Positions 1-12,733 of a DNA stretch of 64,000 bases are shown piece after piece. Numbering within the stretch: position 1 is the stretch's first letter; every line of letters starts with the position of its first letter. The notes under the pieces are model-generated. The model was not told the DNA's origin. It searched no databases and worked only from the letters and a program-made list of their open reading frames with translations. Source of the stretch: Rhizophagus irregularis (taxonomy: Eukaryota; Glomeromycota; Glomeromycetes; Glomerales; Glomeraceae); assembly GCF_026210795.1 (NCBI RefSeq), contig NC_089440.1, positions 4,154,001-4,218,000 of the forward strand, read 5' to 3'. The position numbers and the translations under genes were made by a program.

Positions 1-3000
1 TAATAACCAATCAATACGATGTCGAGTCTCTGCCAGAGCTTCTTGTTTGTCAGTAGTAAGTGAATCCATATTTTCTTTTGTACTTTCAAAGGCACTATAA
101 TTTAAATATCTTACGTTATCGATCGTTAAGAAAAACAAGAGTACGTAAAATAAGTAATTTTGAAATACCTTGTCACGTTATCATCCGTTCTGAGATCAAC
201 GAAACCTAGAGCTATTTCGGCAATTTCATTATCAACTTTAGGCAAAGTCAAACAAATAAGATGCAAGGTAGCGGTAGTGCCATCAGAGGATTCCACAGGA
301 GATGTTTTTGTCCCGATTGATTCTGGAGAAAAATCGTAAAATTTGCCATCCACTGTACACGAATAACTTGTTGGCAAGCTTGAAACAGGAAATTTCACGA
401 AACTAGATTCTCCTGGTCTATAGTCTCTATGCGCGTAATCAATATTCTCAAGCACACGGGTTGAAGCCGGTTTCTTGAGGGTGCATTCAAGCCGTAAAAA
501 TAAAGGATTATCTGCATAATTAAAAACATCCAGAAAGCTTCCTGCAATATCAGCAGCATTTTCGTTATCTATAGACAACGAATTTGGTTTTTTGAAATTT
601 GGCCGATAATAATATATATTTTGCAATTCATCTCCATCAAAATTGGCCGGTTCAAAGTAATGACCAAGTACAGCAACAAATTTTTGATATACGTCGTCGA
701 CATCATCACTATGTAAGAGTGTTTCTTATTTTAAATAATGATTAATCGTAAAGAACTTGAAAATAGTAAAATGTACCAACCTATCTGGTCTCTCTCGAGA
801 AGCTTTTACATGTACATTGACATACCCTGTGATATCTATATCAACAGAAGTTTCTACGCAAGTGTCAATCGCTTTAAGAAAATCAGTTTTTGTAACTTTA
901 TGTCTTTGTAAAACACTAGCGTATACAGACTTAACAAATCCATGAGAATATAACTGTGTAATATTTAAAGTGATTTGTGTTGCCTGATCTGAAAGATCCG
1001 AATTAGAGAAATTTTCGGAAAAAGAACCACTTAACAAACTAGGATCTAATGAATTTTTAGTTGAAGTTACAGCTTTATGAAATAAAGAAATAGTTTCAAA
1101 AGATAGGGCCTGATCTCGACTAGAATCTAGTGACTTGTTTATAGAATCACTTCGAACTTGGGGTCTTTTACATAAAAATATTATTATACTCATAAAACAC
1201 GATTTGTTGTCAACTTGAAATCCGCGATTTTGTTTCATAATATCTAATATAACCCTAAACGATGGAATAATTATTAGAATAAATGAACTAAAATCAACAA
1301 TTTTTATGAAGCATCGAGACTCTCTTAAATTCTTGATATATGCTATTGTAGTTGAAGTTTCTTGAAAAATGTCGGTTTTAGACAACCCACTAATAATTTC
1401 TTTTAATATTGAATCTTTAGAATCAATATTACTTGTATCAACTTCTCCGTCTGCATAATTGGTTAGAGTCTTTTCAACAAAAAGATGCAATAAAGCAAAG
1501 TCACGATCTAAAGGACTTAATGACGCAATAGAGGCGCGATCAATAATGTAAGTTACTTCAATAGTTGGGTTTTTGGGTAACGAGAGGGACAATTTCTTTT
1601 GCTGTGCCGCTTCTATATATGACAAATTTCTATTGCTTATGCTACCTTTCCTTATATAAGGGCTTGACTCCAGAGATCTTAGATCTTCATAACTAGAGGC
1701 TTCACTGTTCATAGATGATGATTGTTTAACAGATTGCAAATTAACTTTGGATAAAGATTTGAAAGAAGGAATATTATAATTGGCGATTAGTAATCCACTC
1801 GATTTGAGTAATACAGGAAGATTGAATAAGCTCGGGAGATGGGATGGCTTAGGTAGAGCTAAGCCGTATGAATTCCTACGATGTGACACGCGTGTTTTTG
1901 CAATATAGTGTATTTGATCGAAAGTCACTAATTGAGATAATATTTGACGGTCTATTGCTGATATTTTATAAGCAACAGATTCATAAAGGTCTCTTAAGAG
2001 AGGCTGCTGCGAAGGTTCCATCCATAATTCGGTTATAATTTCTCTAGTATGTAGATCCTTGTATATATGATGCTGTACACCATATATTCTACCTTGATTA
2101 GCGGATGTGCCTATATCTGAATTACCTTTAAGTTCCAGTTCCTGATAAAATATTTTTTTATTACTAATTTCGGATATAAGTAGACATCCTTCATCTAAAC
2201 GTGATTGACAGAGACGTTGAAACGCTAAATCTCGGATTGGAATATTCCTATAATCCATTAAAAAAACATAATGTTCGATGTCAGACATCCAAGTCCACCG
2301 CCAATGCCTTAAGTAAGATTTTACAATACAACTTCGGCCTGTAACATGACGGTTATCTGACGAAATTTCGGTCTCTGTTTCTGAATCCCGAATAAGAAAG
2401 GAAGATAAAGGTCTTCTACATATGTAGAATAATGGTTCATTTACTTCATATGAATTTAGTTCATTAACAAGGTTGATTAAATTTTCTAGCACTTGTTGAC
2501 GTCGAACCGCTTCAACGTTAAAGAATAACAAATTTCCAGTAACAAGATTTCCAGATTCTTTATTGATTCTAAGCTCGCAAAAACTTATTGGAGGAATTTT
2601 ATCACCTTCTATAGGATGAAAAGTTTTAACATATACTTTATCGGAAAATGTAGAGCTTGACCATGTAGTTTTTAACCGTTCTTTTAAAGTTGAGAAAGCA
2701 TTCTTATCTTGTCGATCATCCAATAGCCTATTCACGGATGTAATAGTAGATGATGGCTCTCCGGATATTAAAATATCGAATTTGGCTTCATCATACCAAA
2801 TGTTTGTATTACGTCGCATCGGATTTTGTTCAAAGGAATCCCATAATTGTTTTAACATTCCCAACCGCGGAGAAATACCATTACCAATCGCAATCCGATG
2901 AAATGGTAATTTATTACTTTCCTTAGTTATTTTGGGGAAAACGTGCTTCTTCAATAGCTCATCTGTTTCGTATATCATTGTCATGAATTTATGCAGCCTG

Positions 3001-4940
3001 ATACATTTTAAAAAGAGTGGGTGACTAGGATCATTATTTTGTTGAGCTCTCTGAAAATTTATCAAATATATTGCAAATAAAGTATCAGCTACAACATTGA
3101 TCTCAATTCTTGGTGATTTCAGTCTTGAAAATCCATAAACTTCTCCCATCCATAATGCTTTAATTTTATATTGAATTGTAACATTAGGTTGCCAAAAACG
3201 TGTCATTGTTATGTGAACCCTTTCAGCTTCATTAACGTTTCTGCCTGTCACTGGAACTATGCTTTCAATAATAAATCCATTGCGCATACGAGCGAATATA
3301 AGTTGCATAACATCAATCGAAAGGGAATATTCTCGATATCGCGTTGACATGGCTTCGACCGCTGGTGGTTGACTTTTTGGGTCCCATGGAAAATTATAGT
3401 TATCGTCAAAAATTTGACGCGGAGAACTCCTTTTTCGAGTAAAATAGGCTTCAATCATTAGTAAATGTTTATGATAAAAATTATGTGATAAGGGAACATT
3501 TGAAGATTTAACATCATGCACATCTGGGCAATCTGCTGAATAAAGAAAAATCCCTGATGTTGCCATAGCAACAAATTGCAATATTTCATTATCAGGAAGC
3601 AACCCAAAACTATATTCCTCACGAGGTCCAATTTGAATAATATTACACCTAACACCTTCTTTACAAAGTTGTTGAATGATGTCGTCGTCAGGTGACATCT
3701 GAGCCAGGTTTGAGTTAACAACACCATCCGTAATTACAATTAGTGCAGGAAATCCTTCGTTAGGCAATAAATTTATAGCAATCAAACCAGCATTTAAGCT
3801 GTAAGCTAGATTACCCCCACTTAATCCTAACCGCCATATTTTATCTAGGTATGACACGCTAGTATCTGATTCATGCATAACTTCCATAACATATGTGGCG
3901 GGAAATTTAGTTCTACGAAGTTTTTGTCGAAATTCAGCAACTTCATCTTGAAAATGAGCAAATTCTGAGTTTAAATTATTAATTATATCAGATACGTTAT
4001 TTCTATTAACAACAACTCCTTGCAAAAGGACTCTCATTGTAGGAAACTCCGCCAACTTAGGAATGAGGTTTGCATTTGATGCAAAATTAGAACATTCAGC
4101 AATAATGGTAATTGATATTTCGGGTTCGAACTATGCGTATTATATAATCATTAATTAAAATTAACTTAATGAGAACTATAATATCCATTTGTATAAACTT
4201 ATGTAAATACCTGCAAAGCCATATCATTATCCAAATCTTGAATTATAAATGGCTGGACAAGCCCTTCTAGACAACGACAAGTACTGAAACATTGTATATT
4301 TATAAATTATTTAGGTAAAACTAATTTTAGTAAACATTTAAATCCTCTTACGTTTGCACCACTTCAGACATTACAATATCTTCTTTTGTACTGTTACAAT
4401 CAATGGTAGTCAGAGAAGAAGTGACATCCAAAAGAAATACAAATCGATATTTTGTATTGAACGTGATTATACGAGAATGGGGCATAAGTTTGTAGCTTTT
4501 ATCTGTTTTTAAAACTGGCAAATCCTGTGGTGTATATATTTTGCTTGCTTTCCTCTCATTTTGATTTTGTATTAAAGAAGCTAAAGGCGTATTCGATACA
4601 TGGAGTACTTGAATGCTCTATTATATGATGAAATTACATATTACGAGTTGAAAATAATAATATAATAATTTAAATTCGAAATCTCTTAAATGCATACATT
4701 ATCATTCTCCAGACTCAGAGGCTGAAATAATCGTTTTAGAAGCCATTGATAATGATCTATTCTCGAAAAGTTAGACGCGTTATTTACAAGTAAAATCACC
4801 GATTTCGCCTCGGAGCACTTTACATAAAAATCGAATAACGCGTAAGTCAAAGTTAAATTATGAAAATTTGCGTTCAAAATCAAACAAAAACCTGTGTTCC
4901 ATTGAAGGTCTGATGTGAAGTCAACATAATAATGTTGCAA
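1..4940 (-). CDS. SZT2: SZT2-like KICSTOR subunit, N-terminal part
   Basis: Six exons on the minus strand: 4940-4698, 4617-4352, 4283-4211, 4130-781, 708-169 and 94-1, all GT-AG and phase-consistent, giving 1522 residues before the window edge cuts the gene. Seen: the start at 4940, a hydrophobic strand with KYRFVFLLD at about 137-145, and a von Willebrand A-like strand ending ALIVITDGV near 323-331, followed by a long region without simple repeats. This order matches the N-terminus of SZT2. Known: in animals SZT2 is the large subunit of KICSTOR, which tethers GATOR1 to the lysosome and restrains mTORC1 when amino acids are scarce. Family members exceed 3000 residues, so about half is outside. 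Inferred: the fungus keeps a KICSTOR-type branch of TOR control. It is transcribed divergently from the next gene. The family call is fairly sure; the function here is inferred. Confidence 0.8.
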
Positions 4941-5371
4941 TGTATTATAAGTGAAACGGAGACATAAAATGAAATTTTAAAAACGTAAAAACCTACCGCA
5001 AAAAAAACAAACAAAAAGATATTATGTCATGAGATTAGTTACGTAAAGATAAGTGTACTTTACTATATATGGATTGAGAAGTGAGAACCTTCTAACCAAA
5101 ATTGAGATATCTAATTTGTAACGCTAGAGAAGATCATTTGATGTTACCAGGATAAGCTGGATAAGCTTTAAGTGATTGTGAAACATAGATCATTTAGAAT
5201 ATACATTAGTGTATTACTATGCTTGCTCCGAAAATTACAATATGACTCCGAAGTTATGATTGAAAGTGTAGATTTACTGTTCATATAGAGACCGATTAGA
5301 TCAGAACTCGGATTTAGTTCACTTTTAGTGTTTTATTGATTACTATTTTAAAGAAATATAAAGTTCACGAA
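4941..5371. promoter_or_regulatory. Divergent intergenic region between SZT2 and the TUG-like gene
   Basis: This 431-bp AT-rich spacer lies between two start codons pointing away from each other, so it must hold both promoters and 5' UTRs. I see no convincing individual motif and no coding capacity. Confidence 0.5.
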
Positions 5372-7914
5372 ATGGCCTCTAACGTAGTAGTACTCCTGAA
5401 CGGGGGAAAAAGACAACCAATAAAGACTACTCCTATGATGCCTTTAAAAGAGATCATCAAACTTGTATGTAATAAGCAAGGTTATACTGATGTAGAAAAT
5501 TATGGATTGAAGTAAGATTATTCAGATTCTTCTAGAAATTTGCGAAGAATATAATTAATGATCTTTTCCTACTTTACTACCTGTTGTGATCTTTGATATA
5601 CGTATAGACAGAATAAGACTATTCTGGATCTTTCTCTTTCTGTTCGATTTGCCAATCTTGCTCCGGGGGCAAAACTCGAATTGATTCGAATAACACCAAA
5701 AGGTAAAGAAAGTCAGCATTCGATATTAATCATTAATACATTAATTACGTACATTGAGCTCATTATTTAATTAAATTATATTATTCAGCTCATAGTGAAG
5801 TTACAATTGCTCTACAGATGGATGATGGAGGAAGGGTGGTTGAAAAATTTTTGTCGACAACAACTTTGTGGGAGATATTATTACACTTTGAAAATACTTC
5901 CCAGGACAGGTAAATATTCTTAGAAAATTTTAATATCGCCAAAAAGAACCAAAATTAACAACTTCTTTTACTAATTTAGATCATTGAACCTTACAAAACG
6001 AACGGCCCCAGTACCGGTATCACAATCTAAGAAAGGGGTATGGAAAAAATTTGCCGGAAAACAAAACAAGCTTTTTTATCAACAACCTGTGTGCATTTTA
6101 TTAAATAAAGAGGTATGTAACTTTTATTTTGAACGTTACTTCCATTTTGCTAAATTTCTCTTATTAACATTTTAAATTATAGTATGGGACTATTTCTTTA
6201 CTTAAATCGACATCCTTACAATCTGCTGGAATTACTTCCGGCAATATACTTTTACGTGTTTTATTTCGACATACGGAATTAAGTCTCGATGATGTCTTGG
6301 AGGAAATAAATACTCCAATACAATCATCAGCCGTAATTAATGAAAACAATTCAGAAAAGTCAGTTCAATCGACAATACCACCAGTAATATCAACTCCAAA
6401 AGTTGAACAAATTGAAGAAACAAATATGCAGGTTGATTCACAGGAATCAATCGAAGAAACAAATATGACGAATTCAGTTGAATTAACTGAAGAAACGAGT
6501 ATACCGGTCAATTCAATTGAATCAGCAAAAGAAATAAATATGCAGACCAATTCAGTAGAAACTGGGGAATCCTTGACACCTGGTGAATCAAAGTTGGAAA
6601 TACAATCACAGGAGACGGGCGAAATGGAAATAGATACTAAATCTTCTGATGTTCATGACTCTACAGTCAAAAGTCCGGAAGATCAAGAGCCTGTTGAAAA
6701 AGTTAATATAACGCAATATGAACAAACTTCTGATGCACAAACTAGCTCAGTCACAAATGTTGTTGGGCACTTTGATAGAGATGTTAAAGTATTCAACCCC
6801 CCACCAGAAAATGCTACATTGTCAACTCAAAGTAAGAATATAAAAAGTTAATTAAAATTTTTATTTAAATAGATAATATATTAATAACAGTAAATTATTT
6901 ATAGTTGACCTTCCAGATTCTTTTTATGAATTGACTGCTCCGGAATTGCAATTCTTATTGGTAATGCAAGATTCGAAACGAAAAGCCGAGGCGAATGCTG
7001 GATTTAAAACACGTGCTGCAAGAGAACAAGAGGAGAAGGCAAGGGAACGTAAATATCCAAAAGTAGGAATTTATTTTTTATTATTACTCGTTTGGAGTTC
7101 TCTCAAAGAATTTCACATTTATTTTATTTTATTTTTTTTTTTAGACAATGATTCGAGTGAGATTTCCAGATGGTTTTCAATTACAAATGACCTTCCTATC
7201 CAAAGAAACAGGTATTTCCACGAAATTTTAATACTTTTAGATGCATGAAATCAACTCAACTAATTTCATATTTAATTTTAAGTTGGAGAATTATATGAAT
7301 TTGTTAAAGAAGCTTTGCGAACTCCGCAGCGCTCTTTTTATCTATGTATCCTTATTATGATTTATTTTTCAAACTTGTAAAAAATATAAGATGTGATCTT
7401 TAACTTAAATCCACTTGGACAGATACAAGTCCTCCAAAAAAAGTACTTACAGAAATGTCTCTATCTTTGTATTATGCTGAATTGTCACCCGCCTCAGTTG
7501 TAAATTTCAGTTGGACAGATAAATTATCAGGTGCATAAATATATCCTTAGAAGTTATGTCAGAGAGATTTAGTTAACTAAATATATATGTTTTCAATAGA
7601 TTCTGAACACTTTTTATCAGATGAATATCTTAAACTTAGAACAGACATGCCACATCAGCTTGTTGACAATCTCACCCCAAATATTGTCCCTTCCTCTATC
7701 AATAATGAAGGTGGCCATGTTCTGTCTGAACCTTCGCGCCAGAAAAATATCGGAGAATCGGCTCAAGGACAACATTCGCGCGCTCACTCTACAAATCAAA
7801 CTTCAAATAAAGTACCGAAATGGTTAAAATTTGGTAAGATGATTATTATTATTTTCTTTTATTTTAAATTTGATTTTAACAATAATTTTTTAATAAATAG
7901 GAAATAAGAAATAA
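5372..7914 (+). CDS. ASPSCR1: TUG/ASPSCR1-type UBX-domain protein
   Basis: Eleven exons: 5372-5511, 5608-5702, 5789-5909, 5980-6112, 6183-6831, 6905-7062, 7145-7211, 7283-7345, 7423-7530, 7600-7833, 7901-7914; 593 residues. Residues 1-80 form a TUG-type ubiquitin-like domain (MASNVVVLLNGGKRQPIK, then the conserved ILDLSLSVRFANL). A second ubiquitin-like stretch lies near 120-215. Residues 215-375 are acidic, with an imperfect repeat of EETNM- and NSVE-like units. A charged helix at about 395-432 leads into a UBX domain at 432-512. Known: TUG proteins bind the AAA-ATPase p97/Cdc48 through UBX, disassemble its hexamers and act in membrane traffic (yeast relative Ubx4). It is convergent with the UXS gene, 293 bp between stop codons. 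The domain order makes the family call firm. The last coding exon is only 14 nt. Confidence 0.85.
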
Positions 7915-8207
7915 CAATATAAATTGCATGATATTTTTTGTTATAAACGTTAATTACTATAATTTTATTTTCAATAAAAATAAAATTTAAAATGTAATGA
8001 TTCACAATAATATTTTGAGAATTTATCAAACGGTTGATATTACATTATTTATCATCTATTTGTAATCAAATGAAAGTAATTTTATAAATTTATTTATAGA
8101 ATTAATTACTAACTTACCTATAAATAAAAATAATAAAATAAAATATCACAATAATTACCTAAGTTTTTTTAACAAATCTAAATCTGCTTGATATAAAACA
8201 TCATCTA

Positions 8208-9687
8208 TTATCCTATAAGACCGGCCTCCATTTGCCTTTTAAAATATTTAACAGTTTCTCCAATACCTTGTTTTACTGGCCATCTAGGTTTCCACCCAAG
8301 AATTTGTTCAGCTCTTAAAATATCTGGTCTCCGCTTTTTAGGATCATCCGTTGGTGCCGGTAGAGTCTTAATCTTACTAGAACTATTAACTTCATTACGA
8401 ATAAGCTCAGCAAATTCACGAATTGTGTATTCATCTGGATTACCCAAATTAATGGGTTCCATATAATCTTTATTCATCAACAAAATCAAGCCGTCTACCA
8501 AATCATGTACGTATTGAAAAGAACGCGTTTGAAGGCCATCTCCATAAATGGTTAGTTCTTCTCCTTTTAAAGCTTGCATGATAAAATTACTCACTACACG
8601 ACCGTCATTTTCGTTCATGCGAGGACCAAAAGTGTTGAAAATTCGAGCAACTCTAACATCAACACTATCCTGATGCATGTAAGCATAAGTTAAAGTTTCC
8701 GCAACTCGTTTTCCTTCATCGTAACATGCTCTTGGCCCTATTGGATTGACATGACCCCAATACGTTTCTGCTTGAGGATGTTCTTCCGGGTCACCGTACA
8801 CTTCTACCAAATTTTTCAACATTATAAATATAAGATGGCTTCACGAAAATTTATTGAATCCTCAATTCATAAAAAAATAATAAGCAGAAGACACGCTGAA
8901 AGATAAAAATAAAGGGTAACTGAAAAAAATACATGCCCGAAGTAGAAGTTAATAAAAACCGAGCCTTAACGCGTTTGGCAAGACCCAGCATATTGATTGT
9001 ACCCATTACGCTGGTTTTCACGGTCTTTATGGGATTGTACTGATAATGAGGTGGTGAAGCAGGACAAGCCAAATGATAAATTTGATCTACCTCAATCAAA
9101 AAAGGATCGACCACATCATGACGAATTAATTCAAAATTAGGATGTCCAATCCAATGAGCAAGATTATTTTTGCGCCCGGTAAAGAAATTGTCGAGTACAA
9201 TAACTTCATGTCCGATTAACATTAATCTATCTACTAAATGAGATCCAACAAAACCAGCACCTCCAGTTACTAGAATTCGTTTCTTTTCGCCCTGTATTAA
9301 TGAATTGACAGGTAAATATGATCGTGGTTGAAGATATGAAATGGTTCTTGTTGTGGGATCAAATATACGATCGTGTGGTTTCTGGGGAAGATAAATATGG
9401 CGCAAAAGTTCAAGCGGAACTATTGATTTAACAGAAGCATGACCCACTGCTATTATTGTTTTACTATCTTGTGCAAATATCTGTTCTGAATTAGTGTCCC
9501 AAAACCATTCATCATTACGCTTGAAAGTTGAAGTCTCTTCTTCAATATTACTTTCAGTTTTGATTAAATTGTCCTTACGATTGTTAATATCTGTTACACT
9601 CTCGATAAATCCAAAATTATTGCCACTTTCATTGCTGGTATTAGATATAGTTTCAGATATTATTTTTGAGGAAGATTGATCAGACAT
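8208..9687 (-). CDS. UXS1: UDP-glucuronate decarboxylase (UDP-xylose synthase)
   Basis: Two exons, 9687-8937 and 8803-8208; 448 residues. It is an extended short-chain dehydrogenase/reductase: NAD-binding TGGAGFVG at 141-148, then the conserved STSEVYGDP and the catalytic Tyr278-x3-Lys282 (YDEGK). Known: the enzyme converts UDP-glucuronate to UDP-xylose through a bound NAD cofactor, in cytosol or Golgi, feeding cell-wall and glycan synthesis. The 133-bp intron must begin with GC (GCATGT) and end with AG to keep the invariant SEVYGDP; the nearest GT donor would break it. An in-frame ATG at 9792 would add 35 residues with a hydrophobic stretch ([12 protein letters not shown]) that could be a type II Golgi anchor. 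I chose 9687 because it leaves room for a promoter before the divergent PIG-T start at 9843. The N-terminal 130 residues are polar and not conserved-looking. Confidence 0.88.
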
Positions 9688-9842
9688 TCTTGTACCAGGA
9701 AAAAAACTTCGTAAAATTAAGAAAATACTAATGACGTAATTTCGTAAATGAATAATCAAGGGTGTCACAAATTTCGAATTTAGCAGGTACATGTGAAGTT
9801 TAATAGAACAAAGATTTAGCCTATAACAGTTATCTGTTAGCA
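9688..9842. promoter_or_regulatory. Short shared upstream region of UXS and PIG-T
   Basis: Only 155 bp separate the two divergent start codons (50 bp if the upstream UXS ATG at 9792 is used). Both promoters must sit here or overlap the opposite gene's 5' end. No specific factor site is claimed. Confidence 0.4.
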
Positions 9843-12356
9843 ATGTGGCAACTCGGTCGCTTTTTATTTTTTATTTTGTTATTTACATTTGTCGAGAATT
9901 ATCAACATAATGATATTTTTAAAGAATCACTTACGATAAAACCACTTTCAGACGGAAAATTATTGACCCATTTTCAATTCAATGTGAGAACTAGTGAGAT
10001 CAAGGAAGGCAAAGCTTGTATGAATGCAAAATCTCTTTTTTTGTATGCAGCAATTTTACGAATTGATTTTTTATTTTGAATATTTTTTCAGTCAGCCATT
10101 ATAAGTTCTTTCCGCGCGCAATAGGTCAAATCATTCAGAGCTATAACGCGCGCGAATTGCACTTGACGTTTACTCAAGGACGATGGAATTATGAAGATTG
10201 GGGTTATCCTATTGTACCGTCAGCGGGAACCGGAGTAGAGCTTTGGGCATGGCTATGGAAGGATGGAAAGTACGTTAGCCATTTTAAAACGATGTTCTTT
10301 TCCTGTTATTTGATGAAATGTATTAATTCGATTTCTTATCATGTTTTTAGGTTGGATAAAAATTGGAAATCACTGACAAATGCTCTTGCCGGCCTTTTCT
10401 GTGCTTCTTTAAATTTTATAGATGATACGATTACTGTTCAACCGAAATTATCATTTCGACCAGAAGGACTGTATAATGGTGAAGATCTAATCATAATATG
10501 GTCCGCCTTCATATAGAATTATCTTTTCAACAAGGTCAAATAAAAATAAATTCACATTGAATAGATTTTTATTCATTATATAGCTACGGAATTATCTGCG
10601 CGTGCTGAACTGAGATATGGATCCTTACCTCATGAGAATGTTTGTACAGAAAATTTGACACCATGGATTAAACTTCTTCCGTGTAAATCAACAGTAAGTT
10701 AGATATTTATTAGTTATCCAAAATAATTATTATTTGTTTTACCTTTTTAATTCTTTTTAAATCAGTCTGGAATAGCATCACTTTTGAATGGGCACAAGCT
10801 GTATGATTCTAATTTTCATTCAATGTCCATTCACGTGCGGCCGGTATGTCAGGTATGAAATAAAATGAATTGATTTTATCTTAAGAGTGACTTTAAATCT
10901 TCATATTTCTTTTTCATTTTAATAAAATAGGATTTGGAATGTCTGGATAGACAGTTAGAAATTGTTCAGACTGTATCTGCTGTTGTGGATCCCGTAAGAA
11001 ATTCAGGGAAAAGGGGTCGGTAATCCGTTAAATTATCTTGTTACAGGTGTAACCTTTAATTGAACTTCTTTAATTTCTTTACTATTTATATTATAAGATT
11101 GGAGTTTGGATCAGATTTTTGGAAGACGACTTTCACAAGCTTGTCCTTTGGCCGAAGAAAGCAAATTGGAAGTAATATTATCCGAAAACGGTGATTATAA
11201 ACTAAGTCCAGCTGTGGATGATGTTACTAAAAATGACGGCGATGCCACTATTGCGTTATACAATCTCAAAACTTGTAAGTAAATAGTTTTTATATGCAAC
11301 TAAAATAATGTCAATTAATATATAACTTTTTCCTTTACAGTACAATTAGAAACTGATATTTCAATGACATGGAATGAAGATGTATTCAAATATAGTAAGA
11401 ACCAGTGTTTTTGGTTTCTTTTACCACCGATACAATTTGACAACTCCTTTTTTTTAGATCTTAATTATGAACAACCACGTGTTTATGCACATCGTTTTTT
11501 TACAGGTGATCATTATAGTCTATCTAATAATATATGCAAACTTAGCTAATTTTTTTTAAAAAAAAATTCATAGGTTACGGCCAAGAACGAGGTGGAATTA
11601 AAGTTAATATATTTAACAAAAGTACAAATATGACTGTGCCAATAATATATTATGATGTTATACCATGGTTCTTGAAATTATATCTTCATACGTTAAAAGT
11701 ACAAATAAATGGAGAAGAAGTGCGAGGTATTGAGAATTAAAAAGATATTATTGTTAAATAAATTAAATCATTCTAAATAAATTTATTAAATAGATAGTCC
11801 TGTAAGTCCCATAAAAGATTTGTATTATCAGCCAGCTGTGGATCGTTCACGGCCAAATGTTATTGAAGCGGAATTATTGTTACCACCTAATTCCATAACG
11901 ACTCTGTCAATTAATTTTGACAAAGTGTTTTTAAAATATACCGAACATCCACCGGATGCAAACCGTGGCTTTGACATTGGTTCTGCGGTAATATCATCTA
12001 TAGGTGAAGGTTTCAACCACTTGCACGATTTTATGACAAGGTAATTTATAATTCAAGTAATGTCATTTCATTATATTATTTCCATTGAAGTTTTTTTTAA
12101 AATAAGGAATGAAATTCCTACACATAGAAATTGCTCTGAAGACATTCCAAAAGCAACATGTCACCATTTCTTTATCCGCGTTTATACAGAAACACTCCTT
12201 GTTAGTCTTCCTACACCAGATTTTAGCATGCCGTATAATGTTATAACATTAACGTGCACGGTTATTGCGCTTTTCTTTGGGAGCACGTTTAATTTATTGA
12301 CAAGAGATTTTGTTGCATTACAACCTAATGAAGGTAATAAAAATAAAGAAGGTTAA
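9843..12356 (+). CDS. PIGT: GPI transamidase subunit PIG-T/Gpi16
   Basis: Twelve exons: 9843-10017, 10092-10269, 10351-10478, 10584-10693, 10766-10852, 10931-11015, 11098-11274, 11341-11394, 11458-11505, 11574-11726, 11794-12040, 12107-12356; 563 residues. An N-terminal signal sequence ([14 protein letters not shown]) is followed by the family signatures [53 protein letters not shown] and [19 protein letters not shown], which runs into a single C-terminal membrane span. Known: PIG-T is a lumenal, membrane-anchored subunit of the ER complex that cleaves the C-terminal signal of proproteins and attaches a GPI anchor; it is disulfide-linked to the catalytic PIG-K/Gpi8. The exon 6 donor (GTCGGT at 11016) was placed to preserve DWSL; an earlier GTAAGA at 10994 would break the frame. 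Confidence 0.9.
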
Positions 12357-12523
12357 GACTAAATATATAGATTTTACTATCAACAGTATCATCGTCCCTG
12401 AATAAAAATCAAATTTACAATAATCTGTAATAAATTATCAGAGCATTCAAGAGTTAAAAATTTTTTTTTTGATTACCTTTTTTTTACTTCACTTTGTTTC
12501 AACTTTAATAAATCAATATAATC

Positions 12524-12614
12524 AAATCTGTCATTTAGACTAAAAGATTCTGTTTTTTTTAGTAAATCAATATAGATCAAATCTATAAAAATCTGTCATT
12601 TAGACTAAAAGATT
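12524..12614. repeat. Paired 26-bp direct repeats upstream of FCF2
   Basis: Two identical copies of a 26-bp sequence containing CTGTCATTTAGACTAAAAG occupy 12524-12549 and 12589-12614, inside looser ATCAATATA repeats. They lie 120-210 bp before the FCF2 start, in the 377-bp gap after PIG-T. They could be a small duplication or paired regulatory sites; nothing else is recognisable in the gap. Confidence 0.6.
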
Positions 12615-12733
12615 TACCGACTCGGAAATGTTGTCGGTGTCTAGATGATCGGCTATACTATCCCGATTGTGTAGAATTTATCTAACCTACCGATAATCTA
12701 TCTATATGAAAGTTCTTTTCAAAAATTGCAAGA

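Noticed and set aside
10994-11015. GTAAGA donor at 10994 for PIG-T exon 6
   Set aside because: It puts the conserved DWSLDQIF block out of frame; the donor at 11016 keeps it.
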